A DNA stretch of 64,000 nucleotides from Limnoglobus roseus. GTDB taxonomy: Bacteria; Planctomycetota; Planctomycetia; Gemmatales; Gemmataceae. The notes beneath the pieces were generated by a model, which was not told where the DNA came from, made no database searches, and saw nothing but the letters and a program-made list of their open reading frames with translations. The position numbers and the translations under genes are program-made. The stretch is from positions 3,596,001-3,660,000 of the forward strand of contig NZ_CP042425.1 of NCBI RefSeq assembly GCF_008254045.1, written 5' to 3'. Numbering within the stretch: the stretch's first letter is position 1; every line of letters starts with the position of its first letter. Positions 44,536 to 55,050 of the stretch are shown here, in pieces.

Positions 44536-45753
44536 TCATTGCGTCGCCCGGATCGTGACCCACTGCCGGGAGAAGAAGCACTCGTCTCGGTGGAAATGGT
44601 CCCAGAAGAGTTGGCACTGGTCCGGCGTAACGCGGTGGCCGTGTTCGTACCACCAGTACCGAAAGTCGATCGACAGAAAATCAGCCGCCGGGTTGGGCGG
44701 CGGCAAAGGTGGGAGGTCGCACAGTTCTAGCAAGGCGTTGACGTCCGAACGGGCCGTGTCGTCTCCCCACATGTCTTCAAAGCACCGACTGTACCAGGCC
44801 ACGGGGAATTCGCGACGGTGCTCCACTTCACGCATCGCACACCACGCGCGGGCGGATTCCTCGTCCGGGAAAAGACGCACCGGGAACGTGCCGTCGGCAA
44901 CGAGGTCGGGCCGTCCTCCCAGGGGCTGTGTGAAGGCCGTGCGGGACACCAGGCAGGCTTTGTCGCCGACGTTCGGCTCGCAAGGCACCTCGTGGACTTC
45001 GAACAGAGGAACCTCGCCGACGTGGTAATAATTCTCGTCGGTGTAGATCGCGACCTGCGGGTGGGCCGATGGCAACGGCGGCTGGGCATAAAACTCGCGA
45101 TCGGGAAACGTCCGCTCGTTCATCTCGAACGGGGTTACCTGCCACGGGCAGGCGACGAGTTCTTGCGTGCGGCAGAGGGCGTCGGCTTCGGCTCGACCAC
45201 GGGTCCGGTGGACCGCCACGAGCGTCCCGCCTTCCATGTCGGTCGTGCCCCAACTCGGGCGACTGTAGTCCCACCGCAATTGGAGGACCGCGTAGACGCA
45301 CGGCGTTTCCGGTTCTTCCGTCACCGCGTAGAACCGCATCTTCGTCAAGTGGTTCCAGACCGTGGTTCGCTGTTCGAGGCTCCAATTCGGTCGCGATTCG
45401 ACCCACCACACGTCCCACGCTCGCCCGCTGCCGGTGCCGAGAGTGGGCGGACGAATACCGTGCGAGGTAAGGGCTTCGACGAGGGCTTCTTCCGAGAGGC
45501 GCGTCGCGTTCCACGGGTTGCGCAGGCGGCCGGCGAAGGGTGTCTCGTCGTGCCCGTTGCCGGACGCCATCCGGGCGAACGGGTTGATGACCGCGCGGGC
45601 TTGACTCTCATGCCAGAGTGCGAGGCGGTTCGCACTTCCGGCGTCCTGAAACGTGGCCACGCGAACTGATCCCGGCCGGCGGCCGTAGCCGCCCAGCACC
45701 CGCTGCCAGTTCTGTCGCTCGACCACGAAAACACTCACGGGGTCGCCCGTCAC
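44536..45753 (-). CDS. Hypothetical protein, 405 residues
   Basis: A 405-residue soluble protein with no signal peptide or membrane helix. It is rich in Trp, Phe and Arg, with segments such as CVYAVLQLRWDYSRPSWG and VPLFEVHEVPCEPNVG. I recognise no family. It starts with GTG, overlapping the YegP stop (GTGA), so it is translationally coupled to the YegP gene upstream. It could be one of the planctomycete-specific families. Confidence 0.6.
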   Translation of the reverse strand: MTGDPVSVFVVERQNWQRVLGGYGRRPGSVRVATFQDAGSANRLALWHESQARAVINPFARMASGNGHDETPFAGRLRNPWNATRLSEEALVEALTSHGIRPPTLGTGSGRAWDVWWVESRPNWSLEQRTTVWNHLTKMRFYAVTEEPETPCVYAVLQLRWDYSRPSWGTTDMEGGTLVAVHRTRGRAEADALCRTQELVACPWQVTPFEMNERTFPDREFYAQPPLPSAHPQVAIYTDENYYHVGEVPLFEVHEVPCEPNVGDKACLVSRTAFTQPLGGRPDLVADGTFPVRLFPDEESARAWCAMREVEHRREFPVAWYSRCFEDMWGDDTARSDVNALLELCDLPPLPPPNPAADFLSIDFRYWWYEHGHRVTPDQCQLFWDHFHRDECFFSRQWVTIRATQ

Positions 45754-46088
45754 GCCGTGGTGAGATCGACGACATTCGCGATCGGCGCGTTCTTCTTGAC
45801 CGACGCGATGCCGTTCTCCATCGACGCCGTGGAGGAGTACATTTCGCTCCGCCCCAGGGCTTGCCCGTTCGCGGCCTTGAGGACGAAGTAGGGCGAGCCG
45901 TCCTTCGCGGCCTTCCGCTCGAACCTCGCGTCGTCGGGGGCGTTGGCCTTCACCGACTCGATCCCGCCCTCGGCACCAGCTTTCGCCGTGTACTGTTCGC
46001 TGCTGAGTATGATCTCGCCGTTACCGGCCTTGAGGCTGAAGTGGAACTGGCCGTTCGCGGCCGTCTTGAGCTCGAACTTCGCTGCCAT
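45750..46088 (-). CDS. YegP family protein (DUF1508)
   Basis: A 112-residue protein with two tandem YegP units: AAKFELKTAANGQFHFSLKA followed by the ILSSEQYTAKAGAEGGIESVKANA pattern, and then a second copy (FERKAAKDGSPYFVLKAANG, LGRSEMYSSTASMENGIASVKKNA). YegP proteins are small, stress-linked proteins of unknown function. The ATG at 46088 is chosen because it starts the first unit; 96 further codons upstream are the antisense of a Gly-rich gene. Its stop overlaps the next gene start. Confidence 0.92.
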   Translation of the reverse strand: MAAKFELKTAANGQFHFSLKAGNGEIILSSEQYTAKAGAEGGIESVKANAPDDARFERKAAKDGSPYFVLKAANGQALGRSEMYSSTASMENGIASVKKNAPIANVVDLTTA

Positions 46089-46198
46089 GACGTTCTCCGG
46101 GGCTGAGAAGGGAAAGCGATCCAACCGTCGGGTCGGCCCCGTCGTTATCCCACATCGCGGGCCGCGGTGCAACTCGTCACGCCGCCGTCGGGGTGATG

Positions 46199-47035
46199 TT
46201 ACCGCCCCATGCCGCCTCCCATCCCGCCCATGCCACCGCCGCCCATTCCGCCACCGCCCATGCCCCGGCCGCCACCGTGGCGGCCACCGCCGCCCTTGCG
46301 ACCACCACCCTTGCCGCCCCCGCCACCGCCGGACCCCTTGTCTTCCGGGTCGATGCTCTTGCGGGCGTCGCCGCACTCGCTCTGCGTGCCGAAGACGAAG
46401 TAGTCCATCTGTTCGGTCGTCTTCACCCAGCGGAGTTGGACCGCGTCGGCCGGCCCGCCGGTGGGCAGGGCAGTCCCGTCGGGGCGAACGGCTCGCACGT
46501 CTTGCGGCGTCACGGCGTGAATGATCGACGGGCCGACGATCTGTGCCGTGCCGTCCGCGCTCACGGCTACCGGGAAGAGTCGCGGTCGGGAATGACCGTC
46601 GTCTGCCGTGACTTTGAATTCCACCTTGATGAGCCCGCGGAAGCCGGTCGGGATCATCAACTCGACCGCCGGCTGCGGTGCGGCGTACAGTTCGATCTCG
46701 ACGGCCTGCGCTTGCGCGACGGCCCCGGCTGCGGGGGGCGAGTCCTTCAGGGCGTAAACCGGCCGGGCTTCGGTGAGGTAGCCCTTGGCCGACACGTCGA
46801 GGTAGCCGTCATCGTCCTGCGACGGGTTCGTCAGTTGGGCGACGCCGCCGGCCGTCGTCACTTGTTTCGCGATGGGCGTGCCCTTCAGTTTCGAGAGATC
46901 GACCGTCGCTCCGACGATCGGCTCTTTCGTTTCCGCGTCGCGGACGTGCACGGTCATCGGTGGTTGTTTCGGCGTCGAATGACAGCCCGTGGTCGAGAGG
47001 ACGACCAGGAAGAAAACGGCATGTACCCGCGCCAT
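46199..47035 (-). CDS. Lipoprotein with Gly/Met-rich C-terminus
   Basis: A 278-residue protein started at ATG 47035 (MARVHAVFFLVVLSTTGC), chosen because it opens a lipoprotein signal with the lipobox STTGC; 59 codons are open upstream. The first domain (MTVHVRDAETKEPIVGATVDLSKLKG) looks like a carboxypeptidase-regulatory, Ig-like fold. The last 45 residues are low-complexity: GGGKGGGRKGGGGRHGGG, then GMGGGG units. No enzymatic motif is seen. It lies 111 bases upstream of the YegP start on the same strand. Confidence 0.7.
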   Translation of the reverse strand: MARVHAVFFLVVLSTTGCHSTPKQPPMTVHVRDAETKEPIVGATVDLSKLKGTPIAKQVTTAGGVAQLTNPSQDDDGYLDVSAKGYLTEARPVYALKDSPPAAGAVAQAQAVEIELYAAPQPAVELMIPTGFRGLIKVEFKVTADDGHSRPRLFPVAVSADGTAQIVGPSIIHAVTPQDVRAVRPDGTALPTGGPADAVQLRWVKTTEQMDYFVFGTQSECGDARKSIDPEDKGSGGGGGGKGGGRKGGGGRHGGGRGMGGGGMGGGGMGGMGGGMGR

Positions 47036-47132
47036 CACGCTTCTCGCGAAGGGACCATCGGCAGTGGGGCGGGTCGCGGCCTTATGCCCGGAAGATCCCG
47101 GCGTGTCAAACACAATCCGTCCGCGGTGAAGT

Positions 47133-48527
47133 TCAGAGAAGAAGGGTGCCCGTGAAGTCGCCGCCGGCACGGATGAGGCCCGCGGCGTTGCGGCCGATGG
47201 GGTTGTGAGCAAGTGACAGCAATTCCAGTCCCCGAAGGCCGCCGCACGCGATCAGCCGTCGGACGCCGGCGGCGGTGATGCCGTTGTTGGACAGGTCGAG
47301 TTCACGCAAACCCTCCAGCCCGTCGCCGGTCAGGAGGGCCACCGCACCGGCGTCGCCGAGGTGGTTGGCGGCGAGGTCCAGCTTCGCGACGGCGGCCAGG
47401 TTAGCCGACTCGCCGAGGGCTTTCGCACCGCGGGGGCCGATGCGGTTGGCCCGCAGGTTCAGTTCCCGCAGGTGGAAAAGGTTGCCGGCCGACGCAAGGG
47501 CCTCTGCGCCGGTGTCTTCCAGGTCGTTGAAGCCGAGGTCTAGCACGCGGGCCGCCCGGAACGATTCCGCATCCGCCAGCGCAAACGCCCCGGCAGGGCT
47601 AATGCCGTTGAAACTGAGGTCGAGGTCGGTCAGGGTGTTAAGCCGGTCGGCCGCGAAGAACGCGGACGCTCCGCCGGGCCCGATCCCGTTGCCGGCGAGC
47701 GACAGTTTTTTCAGCAAGCAGACGATGGCCGTGCGGGGCAGTTTCTCGGCCAGCGACGGGCCGAGGCGGTTGTGCGACAGGTCGAGTTCCACCATGTCCG
47801 CGAACGCCGGTTCTTCCAACAACCGATCGACGGCCGCCGGGTCGAGGTTGTTGTCGGCGACGTTCAACCCGCGGAGTCGGCCGCGCCAGGGGGCGTGGAG
47901 GAGTTCACGAACGCCGTCGGCCGCCAGGGAATTCGTCGCGAGGTTCAGGTGCGTCAGGCGGTGCAGGTGCGGCGAGGCGGCGAGTTCGCGCACTCCGGCG
48001 GCTTCGAGGTGGTTGCCGCGCAGGTCCAGCGATTCGATGCGGCCGAGGTGCGGGCAGGCGGCGAGTTCGTTCAGGAACGGGGCGACGGCGACCAGCCTCA
48101 ACTCGCGGAGGGGCGTGAGTCGGACGAGGTGCGAGCCGAGGCTGATGAAACTGCGGCCGGCCAGCGACATCCCCTCGGCGAAGCCGCGGCGGTAAACGAG
48201 GTCGCGGGCCGACCACGGGGCGAATGCTTCGTCGAGGGAAGCCGTCCGGGTGACGTTGCCGAGAACTTCGGCGCGAATGCGGTCACTCCCGACGAAGCCG
48301 GCGTACCGCAGGCGTGGCTCGTCGGCCTCTACGTCAGCGAGAATGGCGTCGAGGAGTTCTCGCTCCTCCCCGGAAACGTCTGGCAACTCGACCGCCGGCA
48401 GGTTGGCGAAGTCGCACGCGCGGGGGGCACGGTACGACGGTGCCCAGGCCATCTTGCGGAGGTCGTCCGGGGTGGCACGGCCGGGCAATCGGCGGGCGAA
48501 CGGGTTGGCGGCGCGGGGAGTGGACAT
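47133..48527 (-). CDS. Leucine-rich repeat protein (RI-like, with TIGR02996-type N-terminus)
   Basis: A 464-residue protein started at ATG 48527 (MSTPRAANPF). Near residues 55-75 the segment EERELLDAILADVEADEPRLRYAGF resembles the TIGR02996 domain found at the start of many planctomycete repeat proteins. From about residue 130 to the end there are about eleven repeats of the ribonuclease-inhibitor type (LTHLNLATNSLAADGVREL, then LDLSHNRLGPSLAEKL and further copies). No signal peptide is visible, so it is probably cytoplasmic and binds proteins. It is divergent from purine nucleoside phosphorylase with 55 bases between starts. Confidence 0.88.
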   Translation of the reverse strand: MSTPRAANPFARRLPGRATPDDLRKMAWAPSYRAPRACDFANLPAVELPDVSGEERELLDAILADVEADEPRLRYAGFVGSDRIRAEVLGNVTRTASLDEAFAPWSARDLVYRRGFAEGMSLAGRSFISLGSHLVRLTPLRELRLVAVAPFLNELAACPHLGRIESLDLRGNHLEAAGVRELAASPHLHRLTHLNLATNSLAADGVRELLHAPWRGRLRGLNVADNNLDPAAVDRLLEEPAFADMVELDLSHNRLGPSLAEKLPRTAIVCLLKKLSLAGNGIGPGGASAFFAADRLNTLTDLDLSFNGISPAGAFALADAESFRAARVLDLGFNDLEDTGAEALASAGNLFHLRELNLRANRIGPRGAKALGESANLAAVAKLDLAANHLGDAGAVALLTGDGLEGLRELDLSNNGITAAGVRRLIACGGLRGLELLSLAHNPIGRNAAGLIRAGGDFTGTLLL

Positions 48528-48582
48528 GTATGTTGATCGAGCGTACCGCGAACCGTCCCTCGGCGTCAATCGGACCTGCACC

Positions 48583-49404
<822 letters not shown>

Positions 49405-49538
49405 ACGCCTGACGCAATTCCGGCCACGAAGGGAAACATCGTTTCTCGCGGGCACGAAATACCGACACTGCTTCGATGATTTTGGAAGTAGTCTGCATCG
49501 ACCCATTGACGGGTCGCCTTGCTTGCTCAGGTTCGCTC

Positions 49539-51734
49539 ATGCCGAAGCCATCGTCTCACCGTCCTCGTCCGACTCGCGGATCGCAGTCGGGATTTGATTG
49601 GTCCAGCCGCGTTCTGCTGTTCGCCGCCGCGTATTACCTCACCGCCCAGATCGGCCTGCTGATCCCGTCGATCTCGATGGTGTCTCTCTTCTGGCCGCCG
49701 GTCGGCATCTCGGTCGCCTTGCTGTTCCGCTACGGCCTCCGCCACTGGCCCGGCGTTCTCCTCGGCGCGTTCGCCACGAACTACAACGTCGGCGGCCCCG
49801 TCCCGTCGCTCGGCTTCGCGATCGGGACGACGCTGGCGTGCGCGGTCATGGTGCGGCTCTACCAGCGATACCACCTGAACCCGGCGTTCGAGTCGGTGCG
49901 GGACTTGGTCGTCCTCGTGGCGGGGGCGGTGGTCGGCACGTGCCTGAGTGCGGCTTGCGGTGCGGCGTGGTCGGCGGCCAACCGCCTTTTCCCCTGGGCG
50001 GACGCGGGGCACGCCTTCGTCGTCTGGTGGCTCGGCGACGCCGGCGGCGTGATCCTCGGCGCCCCGATCGTGATGGCCTGGTCGTACGCGAAGATGGCCC
50101 GGCTACGGCGGCACGGCCACCTGCGGGGAATTCTCGGTTCGTTCGGCTTCAACGTGCTGGTTTGCGTTGTGCTGTACGGCGGCGTCATCCCCGAGGGGAT
50201 GTGGTCGATCCCGGCCTCGTTCCTGCCGTTCCTGTTCATCGCCTGGGCGGCCACGTCGTATCGCGCCTGGACAGCGATGGCCCACGTCCTCGTCCTCGCC
50301 ACCTTCGTGATCTGGGCGATCTACCGCGCGCAGGGGCCGTGCATCTACGTCGCCGACCCGTCGCTCCGCCTCTACTCGTCGTGGGCGTACCTCGTCACGG
50401 CGGCCCTGATCGCCATCGGCCTGTCGGGGTTGTTGGCGGAACGCGACCGGGTGGAGCACAAACTCAAAACCGGTGAAGCGACGTACCGGGCGCTCGTCCA
50501 CGATAACCCGGCCCTCATCTGCCGATTCAACACCGACGGCATCCTGCTGTTCGCGAACGAAACCTTCCGCCACACCTTCACACTGCCCGCTATCGGGGAG
50601 TCGGCCAAGCTCACCCGCTCGGACGCGCGAAAGCCGTTGATCGAGCACAACTATTTTCAGATCGTCGGTCTCGCCCAAGACCTGTACACCCTCGCCCAAC
50701 TCCGCGACATCAAGCAGACCGACAAGCCGGTCCTCTTCGAGAGCAAGGCGGTGGCGGCCGACAACCAGGTTCACTGGTTCCGCTGGACGGCCCGGGCGGT
50801 GGACATGGCCAGCAGTGTCGTCTCGGAGTACCACGCCGTGGGGCTGGACGTGACCGACCAGAAGCTGGCGGAAGCGCGGCAAAAGACGCTGGAAGCCCAG
50901 GCGGTACAAACGCAGCAGTACGAGGCCATCGGCGTCCTGGCCGGCGGCATCGCCCACGAGTTCAACAACATCCTCACCGGCATCGTCGGCAACACCGACC
51001 TCGCGCTGATGCTCGTGCCGTCGGCGCACACCGCCCGGACGATGCTGACCGACGTGATGGCCGGGGCGCAGCGGGCGGCGGAACTCACGAAGCAACTCAG
51101 CCTTTTCGCCGGCCGGACGACCAACCACCCGGGGCCGGTGAACGTGTCCGACCTCGTCCGCTCGGCCGAGGGGTTCATGGGCGTGGTCGTGCCGCGGCGG
51201 TGCCCGCTGAAGTTCGAACTCGCGCCCGAGGGGGCGATCGCGTTCGCGGACGAGGCGAAACTGCGGCAGATGCTCATGACGCTGGTGACGAACGCGGCCG
51301 AGGCGATGGCGGACGAGGAAAAACGGGGCGAGATTGTGCTGCGGACGGCGGTCTTCTCGATCGGCGAATCCTCACCCGCCCGCCAGTGGGTCAACGGCGA
51401 CGCCCTGTCGGCCGGCGAGTACGTTCAACTCGAAGTGTCCGACACCGGCAGCGGCATGACGACCAGCACTCTGACGCGGATCTTTGAGCCGTTCTTCACA
51501 ACGAAGTTCCCCGGCCGCGGCCTCGGCATGGCGGCCGTGTTGGGCATCGTGCAGGACCACCGCGGGGCGATTCAGGTGCAGAGTCAGAAGGGCCGCGGAA
51601 CTACGGTTCGCGTCCTGTTACCGACGGCCCATGCGACCGTGGACCGCCAGACGCCCGCCCCCATCCCGCGTTCTGGCCGCCGGAACGTGCGACTGTCCGA
51701 GGTGCTCGGAATGCCGCAGCCGCGGCCGGTGTGA
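49539..51734 (+). CDS. MASE1/PAS sensor histidine kinase
   Basis: A 731-residue kinase started at ATG 49539. A MASE1-type membrane region (about 20-300) holds eight to nine hydrophobic segments, with SLFWPPVGISVALLFRYG and WWLGDAGGVILGAP typical of it. A PAS domain (about 315-440) follows. The phosphoacceptor region GGIAHEFNNIL has His473, and the ATPase part shows LVTNAAEAM (N box), DTGSGM (G1) and GRGLGMAAVLGIV (G2). There is no receiver domain and no response-regulator gene is adjacent, so its partner is elsewhere. MASE1 domains sense unknown small signals in the membrane. Confidence 0.94.
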   Translation: MPKPSSHRPRPTRGSQSGFDWSSRVLLFAAAYYLTAQIGLLIPSISMVSLFWPPVGISVALLFRYGLRHWPGVLLGAFATNYNVGGPVPSLGFAIGTTLACAVMVRLYQRYHLNPAFESVRDLVVLVAGAVVGTCLSAACGAAWSAANRLFPWADAGHAFVVWWLGDAGGVILGAPIVMAWSYAKMARLRRHGHLRGILGSFGFNVLVCVVLYGGVIPEGMWSIPASFLPFLFIAWAATSYRAWTAMAHVLVLATFVIWAIYRAQGPCIYVADPSLRLYSSWAYLVTAALIAIGLSGLLAERDRVEHKLKTGEATYRALVHDNPALICRFNTDGILLFANETFRHTFTLPAIGESAKLTRSDARKPLIEHNYFQIVGLAQDLYTLAQLRDIKQTDKPVLFESKAVAADNQVHWFRWTARAVDMASSVVSEYHAVGLDVTDQKLAEARQKTLEAQAVQTQQYEAIGVLAGGIAHEFNNILTGIVGNTDLALMLVPSAHTARTMLTDVMAGAQRAAELTKQLSLFAGRTTNHPGPVNVSDLVRSAEGFMGVVVPRRCPLKFELAPEGAIAFADEAKLRQMLMTLVTNAAEAMADEEKRGEIVLRTAVFSIGESSPARQWVNGDALSAGEYVQLEVSDTGSGMTTSTLTRIFEPFFTTKFPGRGLGMAAVLGIVQDHRGAIQVQSQKGRGTTVRVLLPTAHATVDRQTPAPIPRSGRRNVRLSEVLGMPQPRPV

Positions 51735-51757
51735 CGGATTCCGGCTGGTTTAATACC

Positions 51758-51822
51758 TGGAACTCAGAGCGGGAGTGACGGGGTGGCAGCGATCCACCCC
51801 GTCACTCCCACTCTGAGTTCCA
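51758..51822. terminator. 29-bp inverted repeat between the histidine kinase and the coiled-coil gene
   Basis: Arms 51758-51786 and 51794-51822 are reverse complements with one mismatch and a 7-base loop. It sits between two convergent genes and may end both transcripts; it also belongs to the group of long palindromes in this window. Confidence 0.75.
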
Positions 51823-51846
51823 AAGTGAACCACGATCACTCTAAGC

Positions 51847-52599
51847 TTACTTGTTCCCCATCGGCCCGCGGGTCGCCTTCTCCGGCATCGGCATCGGGTT
51901 CTCGCGGCCTTCCAGGCGGGCGAGCTTGATTTGTAAATCTAACAACGCCGTCTGCAGGTCCTTCATCGACTTCTCGATCTCCTTGTGCTGGCTGTCGCGG
52001 GTCGCCTTCCGTTCCTGGTCCGACGCGAGGTTCTTGTCCACGTCCTGCCGCAGTTTCGCGTAGTCGTCGCGGTAGTTCTTCGCCTCGGTGGCCAGGTTCG
52101 TCAGCTTCTCCTTCATCACGTCGAGGGCCGTCAGATCCTTCTTCGCCGCGTCGAGATCGGTGCCGTTCCGGGTCAACTTTTCCTTGATGCCGTCGACTTC
52201 CGCCCGGAAAGTACGGAGCGAGGCGTTCTGTTCGTTGTTCTGGCCCTGGATCGCCTGCACGCGCTCCCAGTTCGAGTTCATCCGTGTGCCGAACTCGTCC
52301 TTCTTCAGAAGCTCGGCCCGTTCTTCCGTGAGCTTGCTGACGGTGGACCGCAACTCGGCGATGCTATTGTTGAGCGTGTTGTAGAGCGTCACGCCGATCA
52401 GCGCCACGATGCTCAGAATCGTCCCGCCGAAGACCCGCCAGAACATGCTGATGCCACCGTTCTCGTCCGCGGACTTTGTCTTGACAGGTTCGGTCGATGC
52501 CGTGTCGTGAGGCCGGAGGGCCGTGGCCATTGTCGGCGTACTGTCGCTCGACCCGAAAATGTCAGTGTCGTCCGTGTGATTGGTGCGTCGCAGGCTCAC
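51847..52599 (-). CDS. Single-pass membrane protein with long coiled coil
   Basis: A 250-residue protein started at GTG 52599, which has a strong GAGGAGGGA ribosome-binding site eight bases upstream. A soluble N-terminal part of about 50 residues is followed by a transmembrane helix near 54-72 and then a coiled coil spanning about 75-235, with heptad-type Leu and charged residues (SKLTEERAELLKKDEF, EKLTRNGTDLDAAKKDLTAL). The topology suggests a sensor or scaffold outside the membrane. No family is recognised. Confidence 0.8.
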   Translation of the reverse strand: MSLRRTNHTDDTDIFGSSDSTPTMATALRPHDTASTEPVKTKSADENGGISMFWRVFGGTILSIVALIGVTLYNTLNNSIAELRSTVSKLTEERAELLKKDEFGTRMNSNWERVQAIQGQNNEQNASLRTFRAEVDGIKEKLTRNGTDLDAAKKDLTALDVMKEKLTNLATEAKNYRDDYAKLRQDVDKNLASDQERKATRDSQHKEIEKSMKDLQTALLDLQIKLARLEGRENPMPMPEKATRGPMGNK

Positions 52600-52849
52600 G
52601 GCAGGTTCCCTCCTCGCGGTGGCAGTTTGGTAATGCTGAGAGAGTGATCGAAACGGTATAACTTGCGCCCCGGTCGGTGCAAGACAGTTTGTTTCGATCC
52701 GTCACGGCGTTTGGGCGGATGACTCACCCGCAGAATCAGAAAAATCCCCTCAAGTTACCACCTCAGTCCGGCCGATAAGGCCGTGGGGGATCGTCGCGTG
52801 CGGCCCGGCGGGGGGCCGGCCGCACGCGACGTGGAAAATGGGGTGGGGA

Positions 52850-54229
52850 ATGTCTGACACCCGGCAACTGCTGGCTCGAATCTCGTCCTTTCGTGCGAAG
52901 TTGGAAGGCGTGCCGCGCCTCCTACCCGCCGAGGCCGACCGGCCACAGCAACTCGCGCAGTCCCTCCAACAATTGGCCGACACGGTTCCGCAGACGGTCG
53001 CCGAGGCCGAACCGCCGAGGCTCACGGCGCGGGCGTTCCGCCTGCTGACCGAAGCCCGCGAACTGATCGACCACCAGAAGAAGTTGACCGGCGACGCGCT
53101 GCTCGTGAACCCGGCCGAAACCGACCCGTTGGCGAAGTTCCACCGTGGCACGGTCGGCCTGACCGACTCGGCCCTGAAGCTGGCGCAACTCTTCCCCGCG
53201 GCGGCGGAAGCCCAACTGCGCATGTGCGACGGGTTCGAACACCTTTTGCAGGTGATCCGCCACCGCCTGAGCGTGCTGGAGCACTCGCTGGCCGTGCGGC
53301 GGGCCGACGCCGCCCGCGTCGATCAACTCTCGAAGTGGCTGACCGCGATGCACCTCGGCAACGCGGTGCGGGCCGAAGGGTTCCTGAACCTGGCGGAAGT
53401 CATCCTCGACGAAGCCCGGCAGGGCGGTCACATGCGGTTCCTGTCGGTCGACCCGCTGACCGACGGCGTGGCGAAGTTCGTCGCCGCTCACGCGATCAAC
53501 GTCGCGCAGGTTCTCGCCCGGCTCGTGCCGCACGACTTCGAGTGGGCGATGAAGCCGACGATGCCGGTCGCGGCGGCGCTGATGATGGACGTGGGGATGC
53601 TCGACCTCTCCGCCGACCTTCTGACGAAGGCCGCACCGCTGACCGACGGCGAGAAGCGAATGATCGAATCCCACGCCCGGCGTTCCGCGGACATCCTCCG
53701 CGCGGTACTGCCGGAAGCGGGGACGATGGCCGACCTCGTCGTGGCCCACCACGAGCGGATCGACGGCACCGGCTACCCGAACGGCTTCCGCGCCGACACG
53801 ATCCCGTCGCTGGCCCGCCTGCTGGCGGTGGCCGACGTGTACGCCGCCCTGCGGGTCGACCGCCCGCACCGTGTGGCGCTCGAGCCGCGGGCCGCCATGA
53901 CCGAAGTGATGCTGATGGCCGAGGAGGGGAAGTTGGACCGCGACTTCACCGAGTACATGCTGCACCTGTCGTTCCACCCGATCGGCACGGTCATCGAACT
54001 GACCGACGGCCGCATCGGGATCGTGGTGTCCACGCACAACAGCCGGACGAACCTGCGGGCCTCCATGCGGCCGGTCGTGGCCCTGCTGACGAACACGATG
54101 GGCGACGTTCTCCCGCGGCCGGAGTTCCTGGACCTCGCCGCCACGGAGGTCGGCAGCATCGTGCGGGCCTTGCCCGCCGCCGAGCGCCGCGAGAAGCTGG
54201 GCGAGTGGTACCCCGATTTGTGCTCGTGA
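52850..54229 (+). CDS. Degenerate HD-GYP domain protein
   Basis: A 459-residue protein started at ATG 52850 (MSDTRQLLA); an ATG at 52838 would add four residues. The C-terminal half is an HD-GYP domain: HHERIDGTGYP at 300-310 carries the GYP motif and the second metal-binding His pair, with RLLAVADVYAAL after it, but the HD pair that should precede it reads MD (residues 246-247, in AALMMDVGML). Both the metal-binding His and the usual Gly-Lys after HD are lost. HD-GYP enzymes hydrolyse cyclic di-GMP; this one may be a catalytically weak or inactive binding protein. The N-terminal 200 residues are helical and unrecognised. Confidence 0.85.
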   Translation: MSDTRQLLARISSFRAKLEGVPRLLPAEADRPQQLAQSLQQLADTVPQTVAEAEPPRLTARAFRLLTEARELIDHQKKLTGDALLVNPAETDPLAKFHRGTVGLTDSALKLAQLFPAAAEAQLRMCDGFEHLLQVIRHRLSVLEHSLAVRRADAARVDQLSKWLTAMHLGNAVRAEGFLNLAEVILDEARQGGHMRFLSVDPLTDGVAKFVAAHAINVAQVLARLVPHDFEWAMKPTMPVAAALMMDVGMLDLSADLLTKAAPLTDGEKRMIESHARRSADILRAVLPEAGTMADLVVAHHERIDGTGYPNGFRADTIPSLARLLAVADVYAALRVDRPHRVALEPRAAMTEVMLMAEEGKLDRDFTEYMLHLSFHPIGTVIELTDGRIGIVVSTHNSRTNLRASMRPVVALLTNTMGDVLPRPEFLDLAATEVGSIVRALPAAERREKLGEWYPDLCS

Positions 54230-54297
54230 TCGAAATGCCAGCCGGGCGGCGGCGAATACCCTGACTGTCGTTCTGCCCCCGGCGTTGGGCTTCTCCC

Positions 54298-55032
54298 GTG
54301 GATGACACCAAAGGCCCGAGCTACCTTGCGTCCACCCGCCACCCGTGGGCGTGCTTCCTCTTTCTGCTACCTCTCTTCGCCGTCTACGAGTTCGGCATCC
54401 TCTGGGTCGGCGGGCCGAACCCCGATAGCATCCGCAACGGGGCCGACCTCTGGCTGCGGTGGTTCCTCGAAAACTACGGCTTCGGCCAACTCTGGGTCGC
54501 GCCGCTCCTCGTCCTCGGCCTGTTCTTCATCCGCTCGGTCGTTCGCCGGAAGGACCGCCCGCGGCAATCCGCCTCCGTGGCTTTCGGAATGCTCATCGAG
54601 AGCATCCTCTTCGCGTTCGTGCTCTGGGGCATCAGCCGCAACTTCCGCCTGATCCTGGAAACGACCGGCCTGCCGTTGAACCAGATTCAGTTCAAGACGG
54701 TGGCGGCGGCGCAGTTCATCACGTTCGTCGGGGCCGGGATTTACGAAGAAGTGCTGTTCCGCCTCGGTCTTTTCTCGCTGTGCGTCTTCCTGTTGCGAGC
54801 CGTGCTATTCCCTGGCGTGGTTGCGGTGCCGGTGGCGGCCGTGGGTGCGGCCGTGCTGTTTGCCGCAGCCCACCACGTCTACGGCCAACCGATTTCGACG
54901 CCGGTGTTCCTGTTCCGCGCGATGGCCGGGTTGTTCTTCACGATCCTCTACGTCTTCCGCGGCTTCGGCATCGCCGTCGGCGCCCACGCGGGGTACGACA
55001 TTCTCGTTGGCGTGGCGGTGAACCCGGCCTGA
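54298..55032 (+). CDS. CPBP family intramembrane metalloprotease
   Basis: A 244-residue membrane protein of the CPBP (CAAX-prenyl-protease and bacteriocin-processing) family, starting at GTG 54298. The catalytic EExxxR motif is present as YEEVLFRLG near residues 149-157, and a conserved His follows in AAAHHVYG; about seven hydrophobic segments span the protein. Family members process prenylated or secreted peptides; the substrate here is unknown. It follows the HD-GYP gene by about 70 bases and a palindrome follows it. Confidence 0.88.
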   Translation: MDDTKGPSYLASTRHPWACFLFLLPLFAVYEFGILWVGGPNPDSIRNGADLWLRWFLENYGFGQLWVAPLLVLGLFFIRSVVRRKDRPRQSASVAFGMLIESILFAFVLWGISRNFRLILETTGLPLNQIQFKTVAAAQFITFVGAGIYEEVLFRLGLFSLCVFLLRAVLFPGVVAVPVAAVGAAVLFAAAHHVYGQPISTPVFLFRAMAGLFFTILYVFRGFGIAVGAHAGYDILVGVAVNPA

Positions 55033-55050
55033 AGTGGTTGTCGAGAAATC

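Noticed and set aside
48250..48582. N-terminal extension of purine nucleoside phosphorylase
   Set aside because: It is antisense to the LRR gene and the enzyme starts normally at 48583.
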